From Pseudomonas sp. GD03919 (GTDB taxonomy: Bacteria > Pseudomonadota > Gammaproteobacteria > Pseudomonadales > Pseudomonadaceae), in assembly GCF_029814935.1 (NCBI RefSeq), contig NZ_CP104582.1:4154001-4218000 (forward strand): a DNA stretch of 64,000 bases, given 5' to 3'. This document shows positions 56,749 to 64,000 of the stretch, piece after piece (the stretch's first letter is position 1; every line of letters starts with the position of its first letter). The position numbers and the translations under genes are program-made. The notes beneath the pieces were generated by a model. It worked only from the letters and a program-made list of their open reading frames with translations. It was not told the DNA's origin and did no database searches.

Positions 56749-57486
56749 TCATTTCTTTCCGTCCGGCACGAACACGTAACCCACACCCCAGACAGTCTGG
56801 ATATAGCGCGGCTTCGACGGGTCCGGCTCGATCAGGCGGCGCAGGCGGCTGATCTGCACATCGATGGAGCGTTCCAGCGCATCCCACTCGCGGCCACGGG
56901 CCAGGTTCATCAGCTTGTCGCGGGTCAGCGGTTCGCGCGCATGCTGCACCAGCGCCTTGAGCACGGCGAACTCACCGGTGGTGAGCATGTGCACCTCATC
57001 GCCCTTCTTCAGCTCGCGGGTGGCCAGCGACAGCTCGTACTCACCGAAGGTCACACTTTCGTCTTCGGTGCCCGGCGCGCCCGGTACCACCGGTGCCTGA
57101 CGGCGCAGTACGGCCTTGATCCGCGCCAGCAGTTCGCGCGGGTTGAAGGGCTTGGCCAGGTAATCGTCGGCGCCCAGCTCCAGCCCCTGGATGCGGCTGC
57201 CTTCGTCACCCTTGGCGGTGAGCATGATGATCGGCATTTGATTGCCGGCCTCACGCAGGCGGCGGCAGGCGGACAGGCCGTCTTCACCCGGCAGCATCAG
57301 GTCGAGCACCACCAGATTGAACAGCTCGCGGGCCAGCAGACGATCCATCTGCTCGACGTTTTCCACCGCGCGCACGCGATAGCCCTGCTCATCGAAGAAG
57401 CGCTCGAGCAAGCGGCGCAAACGGGCGTCGTCATCGACGATGAGAATCTTCTCGCCTTCGGCAACAGGGGCAGCGGACTGGGTCAT
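56749..57486 (-). CDS. ompR: Response regulator OmpR/AmgR
   Basis: DNA-binding response regulator of 245 residues from ATG 57486. The receiver has phospho-Asp62 in LVVLDLMLPGEDGLSACRRL and the acidic DDD at 18-20. The winged-helix effector domain (about 145-243) contains LTTGEFAVLKALVQHAREPL and DVQISRLRRLIEPDPSKPRY. It precedes envZ on the minus strand by about 100 bases; that gap holds short direct repeats (TTGCAGC twice near 56735-56748). Confidence 0.95.
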   Translation of the reverse strand: MTQSAAPVAEGEKILIVDDDARLRRLLERFFDEQGYRVRAVENVEQMDRLLARELFNLVVLDLMLPGEDGLSACRRLREAGNQMPIIMLTAKGDEGSRIQGLELGADDYLAKPFNPRELLARIKAVLRRQAPVVPGAPGTEDESVTFGEYELSLATRELKKGDEVHMLTTGEFAVLKALVQHAREPLTRDKLMNLARGREWDALERSIDVQISRLRRLIEPDPSKPRYIQTVWGVGYVFVPDGKK

Positions 57487-57616
57487 GGCGTCTCCTTGGA
57501 CAGCCGTACTGTGGACGGCAAGTGGCGGCATTATCGCTCAGGCGCATGGGTGGGCGCTCTAGCCATTGTTAGCAGATTTTTCCCCAACGGTTCGCAGCGC
57601 TCGCGAATGCGGTGTT

Positions 57617-57622
57617 TATAAT
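57617..57622 (+). promoter_or_regulatory. -10 element of the tex promoter
   Basis: A consensus TATAAT lies 67 bases before the tex ATG in the divergent gap between ompR and tex. The best -35, TTCGCA (57591-57596), is 20 bases away, so spacing is long and the promoter assignment rests on the -10. Confidence 0.5.
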
Positions 57623-57688
57623 GCGCCGCTTTCGTGTCTGGCCAGCATCTTTGCGGCCGCCCTGTCGCTTCAGTGGGTAGCTTTATTT

Positions 57689-60016
57689 ATGGACAGTATC
57701 AACAACCGCATCGCCGATGAACTGGGCGTGCGCCCGCAGCAAGTCGCCGCCGCCGTGGCCCTGCTCGACGAAGGCTCCACCGTGCCCTTCATCGCCCGTT
57801 ACCGTAAAGAGGTGACCGGCAGCCTCGACGACACCCAGTTGCGCCACCTGGAAGAGCGCCTGCGCTACCTGCGCGAGCTGGACGAACGCCGCGTGGCGAT
57901 CCTCGCCAGCATCGAGGAGCAGGGTAAGCTCACCCCCGAACTCAAGCGAGAGATCGACCTGGCCGACACCAAGACGCGCCTCGAAGACCTCTACCTGCCG
58001 TACAAGCAAAAGCGCCGTACCAAGGGCCAGATCGCCCTGGAAGCCGGCCTTGGCGAGCTGGCCGACGCACTGTTCAACGATCCGAGCCTGACGCCCGAGC
58101 AGGAAGCCGAGCGCTTCATCGACACCGAGAAGGGCTTCGCCGACGTCAAAGCCGTGCTCGAAGGCGCCAAGTACATCCTCATGGAGCGCTTCGCCGAAGA
58201 CGCCGCGCTGCTGGACAAGCTGCGCAGCTTCCTCAAGGACAACGCCACCCTCAGCGCCCGCCTGGTGCCGGGTAAGGAAAACGAAGGCGCCAAGTTCAGC
58301 GACTACTTCGAGCATGACGAAGCGCTCAAGGGCGTGCCGTCGCACCGCGCGCTGGCGATCTTCCGTGGTCGCAACGAAGGCATTCTCAGCGCCAGCCTCA
58401 AGGTCGGCGAAGAGCTGCCCGGCAGCATGCACCCCTGCGAAGTGATGATCGGCGAGCGCTTCGGCATCAGCGCGCAAGGCCGTGCCGCCGACAAATGGCT
58501 GGCCGAGGTGGTGCGCTGGACCTGGAAGGTCAAGCTGTACAACCACCTGGAAACCGACCTGCTCGGCGAGCTGCGCGAGAAGGCCGAGGACGAGGCGATC
58601 AGCGTATTCGCCCGCAACCTGCACGACCTGCTGCTGGCCGCCCCGGCCGGCCCGCGCGCCACCCTGGCGCTCGACCCGGGCCTGCGCACCGGCTGCAAGG
58701 TGGCGGTGGTTGATGCCACCGGCAAGGTGCTGGAAACCGCCACCGTCTACCCGCACGCGCCGCGCAACGACTGGGACGGCACCCTGGCGATCCTCGCCAA
58801 GCTGTGCGCCAAGCACGGTGTCGACCTGATCTCCATCGGCAACGGCACCGCCAGCCGCGAGACCGACAAGCTGGCCGCCGAACTGATCAAGAAGGTACCG
58901 GGCCTCAAGCTGACCAAGGTGATGGTCTCCGAGGCCGGCGCCTCGGTGTACTCGGCCTCGGAGCTGGCCGCCCGCGAATTCCCCGATCTCGACGTGTCGC
59001 TGCGCGGTGCGGTGTCCATCGCCCGCCGCCTGCAAGACCCGCTGGCCGAACTGGTGAAAATCGACCCGAAATCCATCGGCGTCGGCCAGTACCAGCACGA
59101 TGTGTCGCAGCTCAAGCTGGCGCGCAGCCTGGACGCCGTGGTCGAGGACTGCGTGAACGCCGTCGGCGTGGACGTCAACACCGCCTCCGCCGCCCTGCTG
59201 GCGCGCATCTCCGGCCTCAATGCGACCCTGGCGCAAAACATTGTGCAGTACCGCGACGCCAACGGCGCCTTCGCCTCGCGCGCCGAACTGAAGAAGGTGC
59301 CGCGTCTGGGCGAGAAGACTTTCGAGCAGGCCGCTGGCTTCCTCCGCGTGATGAACGGTGACAACCCGCTGGACGCCTCGGCGGTGCACCCGGAAACCTA
59401 CCCGCTGGTCGAGCGCATCGCCCAGGACACCGGCCGCGATATCCGCTCGCTGATCGGCGACTCGGGCTTCCTCAAGCGTCTCGATCCGGCCAAGTTCACC
59501 GATGAGCGCTTCGGCCTGGTCACCGTCGGCGACATCCTCAAGGAACTGGACAAACCCGGCCGCGACCCTCGCCCGGAGTTCAAGACCGCCGAGTTCCAGG
59601 AAGGCGTGGAAACCCTCAATGACCTCAAGCTGGGCATGGTGCTCGAAGGCGTGGTGACCAACGTCACCAACTTCGGCGCTTTCGTTGACATCGGCGTGCA
59701 TCAGGACGGCCTGGTGCACATCAGCGCGCTGTCGGAGAAATTCATCAAGGATCCGCACGAGGCGGTCAAGGCCGGCGACGTGGTCAAGGTCAAGGTGATG
59801 GAAGTGGATATCCCGCGTAACCGCATCGCCCTGTCTATGCGCATGGGCGACACCCCCGGCGAGAAAGTCGAGGGCGCGCGCGGCGGTCAGCGCGGCAACG
59901 GCAACCGTGGCGGCAACACACCGCGCAGCGAACGTCATTCCAGCCAGGACAAACCGGCCCCTGCCACCGGCGGCATGGCCGCCCTGTTCGCCAACGCCAA
60001 GCAGTTGAAGAAATGA
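57689..60016 (+). CDS. tex: Tex family transcription accessory protein
   Basis: Nucleic-acid-binding protein of 775 residues from ATG 57689 ([20 protein letters not shown]). A helical N-terminal region (about 1-200) is followed by a YqgF-like fold ([20 protein letters not shown] near 330), helix-hairpin-helix motifs ([20 protein letters not shown]) and a C-terminal S1 domain at about 650-720 ([20 protein letters not shown]). The family has a role in transcription and stress tolerance, and resembles eukaryotic Spt6. The tail (about 735-775) is Gly/Arg-rich. The thioesterase gene overlaps its stop (ATGA). Confidence 0.96.
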   Translation: MDSINNRIADELGVRPQQVAAAVALLDEGSTVPFIARYRKEVTGSLDDTQLRHLEERLRYLRELDERRVAILASIEEQGKLTPELKREIDLADTKTRLEDLYLPYKQKRRTKGQIALEAGLGELADALFNDPSLTPEQEAERFIDTEKGFADVKAVLEGAKYILMERFAEDAALLDKLRSFLKDNATLSARLVPGKENEGAKFSDYFEHDEALKGVPSHRALAIFRGRNEGILSASLKVGEELPGSMHPCEVMIGERFGISAQGRAADKWLAEVVRWTWKVKLYNHLETDLLGELREKAEDEAISVFARNLHDLLLAAPAGPRATLALDPGLRTGCKVAVVDATGKVLETATVYPHAPRNDWDGTLAILAKLCAKHGVDLISIGNGTASRETDKLAAELIKKVPGLKLTKVMVSEAGASVYSASELAAREFPDLDVSLRGAVSIARRLQDPLAELVKIDPKSIGVGQYQHDVSQLKLARSLDAVVEDCVNAVGVDVNTASAALLARISGLNATLAQNIVQYRDANGAFASRAELKKVPRLGEKTFEQAAGFLRVMNGDNPLDASAVHPETYPLVERIAQDTGRDIRSLIGDSGFLKRLDPAKFTDERFGLVTVGDILKELDKPGRDPRPEFKTAEFQEGVETLNDLKLGMVLEGVVTNVTNFGAFVDIGVHQDGLVHISALSEKFIKDPHEAVKAGDVVKVKVMEVDIPRNRIALSMRMGDTPGEKVEGARGGQRGNGNRGGNTPRSERHSSQDKPAPATGGMAALFANAKQLKK

Positions 60017-60408
60017 ACATGACCGACAACACCGACAACGTAGGCGCCAGCAGCGCCTTTTCCCGCCTGCTCGGCCTGGAAATCCTCCAGGTCGGCGGCG
60101 GCGAGGCGCGCGTGCGCCTGACCCTCACCGACGAGCTGCGCAACCTGCACGGCAAGCTGCACGGTGGCGCGCTGTTCTCGCTGATCGACACCGCCATGGG
60201 TCAGGCCAGCCACAGCCTGGGCGATGGCGGCCCGAGCAGCGTGACCCTGGAGTGCAAGATCAACTACATCCGCCCGGTATCCGAGGGCAGCGTGCTGTGC
60301 CACGCCAAGGTGCTGCACGCTGGTCGCCGCACCCAGGTGGTGGAAGCCGAAGTGCTGCAGGGCGACAAGCTGGTCGCCAAGGCACAAGGTACCTTCGCCT
60401 GCGTGTAA
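60013..60408 (+). CDS. PaaI-type hotdog-fold thioesterase
   Basis: Acyl-CoA thioesterase of the PaaI family, 131 residues, ATG overlapping the tex stop by four bases. The hotdog signature [20 protein letters not shown] contains the HGG motif with catalytic-site Asp, and [14 protein letters not shown] is the following central strand. The substrate is unknown. The gene is stably linked to tex in Pseudomonas, although the functional link is unclear. Confidence 0.92.
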   Translation: MNMTDNTDNVGASSAFSRLLGLEILQVGGGEARVRLTLTDELRNLHGKLHGGALFSLIDTAMGQASHSLGDGGPSSVTLECKINYIRPVSEGSVLCHAKVLHAGRRTQVVEAEVLQGDKLVAKAQGTFACV

Positions 60409-60453
60409 TCGGCACCCCGCTCGCTGATCTAATCTGGGTAAGCGTTCGCCCCC

Positions 60454-60484
60454 TTGCAGAGTGCGGGGGCGATCCCCATATTAT
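60454..60484 (+). promoter_or_regulatory. Candidate gshA promoter
   Basis: TTGCAG (60454-60459) and TATTAT (60479-60484) are 19 bases apart, ahead of the gshA TTG at 60512. The -35 lies in a hairpin, GCCCCC (60448-60453) with GGGGGC (60465-60470). Spacing is longer than ideal. Confidence 0.4.
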
Positions 60485-60511
60485 GGCGACTGCCCAGTTA
60501 GGAATTGCATC

Positions 60512-62092
60512 TTGAGCGACCTTCTCTCCCGCCGCCTGGCCCAGCTCGGCGAGCCGGCCAACCTGTCCCTGCTGGGCGAGTGTCTGCATGGCATCGAGCG
60601 CGAATGCCTGCGCGTCACTCGCGACGGCCAGCTGGCCCTGACTCCGCACCCGCAGGCACTAGGCTCGGCGCTGACCCATGCGCAGATCACCACCGACTAT
60701 TCCGAGTCGCTGCTGGAGTTCATCACCGGCATCGCCAATGATCCGGCCGCCACCCTCGCCGAACTGGACAGCATCCACCGCTTCGCCTACGACAAGCTCA
60801 ATGGCGAACTGCTGTGGAGCCCGTCGATGCCCTGCCAGTTGCCGGACGAAGAGACCATTCCCATCGCCCGCTACGGCAGCTCCAATATCGGTCGCCTCAA
60901 GTACGTGTACCGCAAGGGCCTGGCGCTGCGATACGGCAAGACCATGCAGTGCATTGCCGGCATCCACTACAACTTCTCCCTGCCGGAAAAGCTCTGGCAA
61001 CTGCAGCAACAGAGCGAAGGCAGCGAGCAGAGTACGCGTGACTATCAGTCGGCGCGCTATATCGCGCTGATTCGCAACTTCCGTCGCTACAGCTGGCTGC
61101 TGATGTACCTGTTCGGCGCCTCGCCGGCGCTGGACAAGGGCTTCATGCGCGGCCGCCCGCACCAGTTGCAGGAGCTGGACGCCAGCACCCTCTACCTGCC
61201 CTATGCCACCAGCCTGCGCATGAGCGACCTGGGCTACCAGAGCAATGCGCAGTCTGGCCTGACCCCCTGCTACAACGACCTGGCCAGCTACACCGACAGC
61301 CTGCGCCTGGCCGTCGGCACGCCCTATCCCGCCTATGTCGAAGCCGGCACCAAGCGTGGCGACGAGTGGCTGCAACTGAACACCAACATCCTGCAGATCG
61401 AGAACGAGTACTACTCGAGTATCCGCCCGAAACGCGTCACTTACAGCGGCGAGCGCCCGATCCAGGCGCTGATGAGCCGTGGCGTGCAGTACGTGGAAGT
61501 GCGCTGCCTGGACATCAACCCCTTCCTGCCGCTGGGCATCGATGTGGCGCAGGCGCGCTTCATCGACGCCTTCCTGCTGTTCTGCGCACTGGAAGACAGC
61601 CCGCTACTGGAAAACGGCGAGTGCAGCAGCTGCACCAGTAACTTCCTCAAGGTGGTCAAGGAGGGGCGGCGTCCCGGCCTGCACCTGCAGAAAGGTAGCC
61701 AGCAGGTAGAACTCAAAGTCTGGGCCAGCGAACTGCTCGAACGCATCCTGCCATTGGCCGAACTGCTTGATCGCAGCCAAGGCAGCAGCGCGCATATCGA
61801 GGCGTTGGCGCAGCAGCAAGCCAAGGTCGCGGATGTGGAAATGACGCCATCGGCCCAGGTGCTGGCGATTCTGCGTCAGGGCAAGAGCTTCACCGAGTTC
61901 GCTCTGCAGCAGAGCCAGCGCCACGCCGAATACTTCCGCGGACAACCGCTCAGCGCGCAGCAGCAACAAGCCTTCGAACAGGCCGCCCACGACTCGCTGG
62001 CCGCGCAGGCAGAGCTTGAAGCGCAGCCCGAGGGTGATTTCGATGCTTTCGTCGCGGCCTACCAGGCGAGCATTCTGGCTTTGGCCGTGTAG
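60512..62092 (+). CDS. gshA: Glutamate-cysteine ligase
   Basis: Makes gamma-glutamylcysteine from glutamate and cysteine, the first step of glutathione synthesis; gshB is about 34 kb away at 26 kb. The product has 526 residues from TTG 60512 (reading [20 protein letters not shown]). Family features are [48 protein letters not shown] and RYGKTMQC. The TTG start is chosen to fit the Pseudomonas N-terminus; a start at 60461 would read through the promoter region. The gene is monocistronic with a weak GGAATT ribosome-binding sequence. Confidence 0.95.
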   Translation: MSDLLSRRLAQLGEPANLSLLGECLHGIERECLRVTRDGQLALTPHPQALGSALTHAQITTDYSESLLEFITGIANDPAATLAELDSIHRFAYDKLNGELLWSPSMPCQLPDEETIPIARYGSSNIGRLKYVYRKGLALRYGKTMQCIAGIHYNFSLPEKLWQLQQQSEGSEQSTRDYQSARYIALIRNFRRYSWLLMYLFGASPALDKGFMRGRPHQLQELDASTLYLPYATSLRMSDLGYQSNAQSGLTPCYNDLASYTDSLRLAVGTPYPAYVEAGTKRGDEWLQLNTNILQIENEYYSSIRPKRVTYSGERPIQALMSRGVQYVEVRCLDINPFLPLGIDVAQARFIDAFLLFCALEDSPLLENGECSSCTSNFLKVVKEGRRPGLHLQKGSQQVELKVWASELLERILPLAELLDRSQGSSAHIEALAQQQAKVADVEMTPSAQVLAILRQGKSFTEFALQQSQRHAEYFRGQPLSAQQQQAFEQAAHDSLAAQAELEAQPEGDFDAFVAAYQASILALAV

Positions 62093-62217
62093 GGCGAAGA
62101 ACCGTCGACTGCGTCACAAAGCCAACCAGCGGAGCAAAAGCCAGGATGGGCGGCCACTCCCACGGCCGCCCTGCAAGCTAGCATTGCCGGGTAAAGGACG
62201 ATAGATGAGCAGCGCCC

Positions 62218-62409
62218 ATGGCCGAAGAAGCCACGCCGCAATGGAGCCTGGAGAGCCTGACCAAGGCCTACCAACAAGGCTATATGGCCGGCCTCACCGG
62301 CCAGCCGAGAACCCGCCAGCCCTACCCTGACGAAATCCCTGCTGCGGCCTGGGAGGCCGGCTGGGACGATGGCCTCGAACAGATGCGCCTACAGCAGCAC
62401 AGTGCCTGA
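62218..62409 (+). CDS. Ribosome modulation factor-like small protein
   Basis: A 63-residue protein, MAEEATPQWSLESLTKAYQQ then GYMAGLTGQPRTRQPYPDEI and AAAWEAGWDDGLEQM. The spacing of AYQQGYMAGLTG, the PYP turn and AWEAGWDDG matches the RMF fold, where aromatic and Gly residues pack two helices. RMF of E. coli dimerises ribosomes in stationary phase; this protein may act on ribosomes but could be a divergent paralogue. Three REP-like sequences follow before argA. Confidence 0.75.
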   Translation: MAEEATPQWSLESLTKAYQQGYMAGLTGQPRTRQPYPDEIPAAAWEAGWDDGLEQMRLQQHSA

Positions 62410-62423
62410 ATCCTGAACGCATC

Positions 62424-62467
62424 GTGGGAGGGGCGTTAGCCGCGAGCGGTGAACCCGTCGCGGCTAA
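62424..62467. repeat. REP-like palindrome after the RMF-like gene
   Basis: TTAGCCGCGA (62436-62445) and TCGCGGCTAA (62458-62467) are inverted arms, preceded by GTGGGAGGGGCG. This is the Pseudomonas REP pattern (GGAGGGGC...GCCGCGA). Confidence 0.7.
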
Positions 62468-62473
62468 AGAGAG

Positions 62474-62494
62474 GTAGCCCGGATGAAATCCGGG
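62474..62494 (+). repeat. Single arm of the GTAGCCC repeat
   Basis: GTAGCCCGGATGAAATCCGG is nearly identical to the left arm at 53160 and the right arm inverse at 49485, but no matching second arm lies downstream. It is probably a decayed copy. Confidence 0.6.
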
Positions 62495-62541
62495 GGTATT
62501 CTGCCTCACGCTCGCGGATTGCGGTCTCCTGCATCGCTCCA

Positions 62542-62566
62542 GTGTAGGAGCGACTTCAGCCGCGAA
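62542..62566. repeat. REP sequence upstream of the argA 3' end
   Basis: GTGTAGGAGCGACTTCAGCC followed by GCGAA is a standard Pseudomonas REP unit of the GTAGGAGCG family. It lies 51 bases beyond the argA stop. The gap 62410-62616 holds no gene. Confidence 0.7.
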
Positions 62567-62616
62567 GCTCGCGGATAAATCCGCTCATACAGTTCGCTGC
62601 GATTCATACCCCTCGC

Positions 62617-63915
62617 TTACAACGTCTTCTCGAATACCTTCGAGTTGCGCTGGTAGTTGTACAGCGACGCCCGCGCGGCCGGCATGCGCTCGACACTGCT
62701 CGGCTCGAAACCGCGCTCGCGGAACCAGTGCGCGGTACGCGTGGTGAGCACAAACAGGGTCTTGATCCCCTGCGCCCGCGCCCTGGCCTCGATCCGCTTG
62801 AGCAATTCGTCGCCGCGACCGCCGTGACGGTATTCGGGATTGACCGCCAGACAGGCCAACTCACCGCAGTCGGAATCGGCGATGGGATAGAGCGCCGCAC
62901 AGGCGATGATTAGCCCTTCGCGCTCGACGATGCTGAACTGCTCGATCTCGCGCTCCAGCACCTCACGCGAACGACGCACCAGAATGCCCTGCTCTTCCAG
63001 CGGGCTGATCAGCTCAATCAGGCCACCAACATCCTCGATGGTCGCCTCGCGCAGGGATTCGAACTGCTCCTGCGCCACCAGCGTACCGTTGCCAGTGCGG
63101 GTGAACAGCTCGCTGAGCAGTGCGCCATCGGTGGCGTAGCTGACGATATGGCTGCGTTTGACGCCGCCCCGACAGGCCTCGGCAGCGGCGTCGAGCAGCT
63201 CGCCCTGATAGTTGCTGCCCAGCCGTGCCAGGTGCGCGGGCACCTGCTGCGGACGCAGTTCGCGCACCAGCTTGCCGTTTTCGTCGAGCAGACCATCCTC
63301 GGCGCCGAACAGCAGCAGCTTGTCCGCCCCCAGGTCGATGGCCGCGCGGGTAGCGACGTCCTCGCAGGCCAGGTTGAAGATCTCCCCGGTGGGCGAATAA
63401 CCCAGTGGCGACAACAGCACGATGCTGCGCTCGTCGAGCTGACGATTGATGCCCTTGCGGTCGATGCGCCGTACTTCGCCGGTGTGGTGGTAGTCGACGC
63501 CATCGACCACACCGATCGGCCGCGCGGTGACGAAGTTGCCGCTGGTCAGGCGCAGGCGTGAGCCCTGCATCGGCGAGGCAGCCATATCCATCGACAGACG
63601 CGCTTCGATGGCGATACGCAACTGGCCGACGGCGTCGATCACGCATTCCAGGGTCGGTGCGTCGGTGATGCGCAGGTCGCGATGGTAATGCGGGGTCAGG
63701 CCACGGGCAGCCAGGCGCGCCTCGATCTGCGGACGCGAGCCGTGCACCAGCACCAGACGCACGCCGAGGCTGTGCAGCAGCACCAGGTCGTGGACGATAT
63801 TGGCGAAATTCGGATGGGCAACGCCCTCGCCCGGCAACATGACCACGAAGGTGCAGTCACGATGAGCGTTGATGTAGGGCGAGGCGTGGCGTAGCCAGTT
63901 GACGTAGTCGTGCAT
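62617..63915 (-). CDS. argA: N-acetylglutamate synthase
   Basis: First enzyme of arginine synthesis, acetylating glutamate with acetyl-CoA. From ATG 63915 the product is 432 residues, MHDYVNWLRHASPYINAHRD. An amino acid kinase-like domain (about 1-285, with LVLVHGSRPQIEARL and LLSPLGYSPTGEIFNL) carries arginine feedback control. A GNAT acetyltransferase domain follows (about 290-432, acetyl-CoA loop NPEYRHGGRGDELLKR). The TTG two codons earlier is not favoured. The upstream 85 bases run to the window edge, and no arginine repressor site could be assigned. Confidence 0.97.
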   Translation of the reverse strand: MHDYVNWLRHASPYINAHRDCTFVVMLPGEGVAHPNFANIVHDLVLLHSLGVRLVLVHGSRPQIEARLAARGLTPHYHRDLRITDAPTLECVIDAVGQLRIAIEARLSMDMAASPMQGSRLRLTSGNFVTARPIGVVDGVDYHHTGEVRRIDRKGINRQLDERSIVLLSPLGYSPTGEIFNLACEDVATRAAIDLGADKLLLFGAEDGLLDENGKLVRELRPQQVPAHLARLGSNYQGELLDAAAEACRGGVKRSHIVSYATDGALLSELFTRTGNGTLVAQEQFESLREATIEDVGGLIELISPLEEQGILVRRSREVLEREIEQFSIVEREGLIIACAALYPIADSDCGELACLAVNPEYRHGGRGDELLKRIEARARAQGIKTLFVLTTRTAHWFRERGFEPSSVERMPAARASLYNYQRNSKVFEKTL

Positions 63916-64000
63916 GAGCAATCCATTAACGTAGAGACTAAGACGGCATGGCCGTCATGTTCGGTTAGAGAGTCGCTCTCATCGTCGCTGCACGTCTTCG

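Overview
The window is 64 kb of a high-GC gammaproteobacterial chromosome and reads as Pseudomonas, probably outside P. aeruginosa (mendocina/oleovorans/stutzeri-like). The support is the complete Pil-Chp chemosensory cluster, FabY, the PyrB/PyrC' pair, RhlE2-type helicase, RimB-RimK, AmgR-AmgS (OmpR-EnvZ) and gshA-argA, plus typical Pseudomonas intergenic palindromes. It is mostly core genome: no insertion sequence, prophage, CRISPR array, rRNA or tRNA was seen. Gene order recalled from P. aeruginosa PAO1 matches two separate blocks (about PA0432 to PA0401, then PA5174 to PA5204) joined near 32.1-32.3 kb; this comparison is from memory.

Layout. 0-7 kb: a sigma70 promoter and an S-adenosylhomocysteine riboswitch precede ahcY-metF (methyl cycle), then the nucleotide nucleosidase ppnN, a periplasmic solute-binding protein and rhlE2, closed by a bidirectional terminator. 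7-12.6 kb: yceI-cybB, then bioA, rsmE and an AGCS alanine/glycine symporter with a structured leader. 12.6-25.9 kb, minus strand: chpC-chpB-chpA-pilK-pilJ-pilI-pilH-pilG, the chemosensory system that controls type IV pili and cAMP; chpD and chpE are absent next to chpC. 26-32 kb: gshB, tonB3-like, yqgE, ruvX, then pyrR-pyrB-pyrC' (pyrimidine synthesis), with a palindromic MITE-like element between ruvX and pyrR.

32-47.4 kb: fabY, cysQ-nudE, a YrfG-type HAD phosphatase, a LysR regulator, fdhD with a molybdopterin oxidoreductase, a glycine-zipper protein, a decayed aldo/keto reductase, a 55-residue small gene, a Baeyer-Villiger-type monooxygenase, and a four-gene MCE lipid-transport operon (STAS-permease, ATPase, MlaD-like, PqiC-like lipoprotein). 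47.4-64 kb: a RecQ-family helicase, pckA, hslO (Hsp33), a PAP2 phosphatase, hslR (Hsp15), rimB-rimK, a 54-codon remnant of an LD-carboxypeptidase, envZ/ompR, tex and a thioesterase, gshA, an RMF-like small protein and argA.

Most notable: the riboswitch with a hairpin abutting the ahcY ribosome binding site; two genes eroded by stop codons or internal deletion (aldo/keto reductase, ldcA); PyrC' without dihydroorotase metal ligands; the element in the pyrR leader; the symporter leader with nested hairpins and a seven-codon upstream ORF; and a dispersed family of GTAGGG/GTAGCCC palindromes at gene ends. I did not find a convincing, wholly new multi-gene system. The least characterised items are the MCE operon, the small genes and the RNA leaders.
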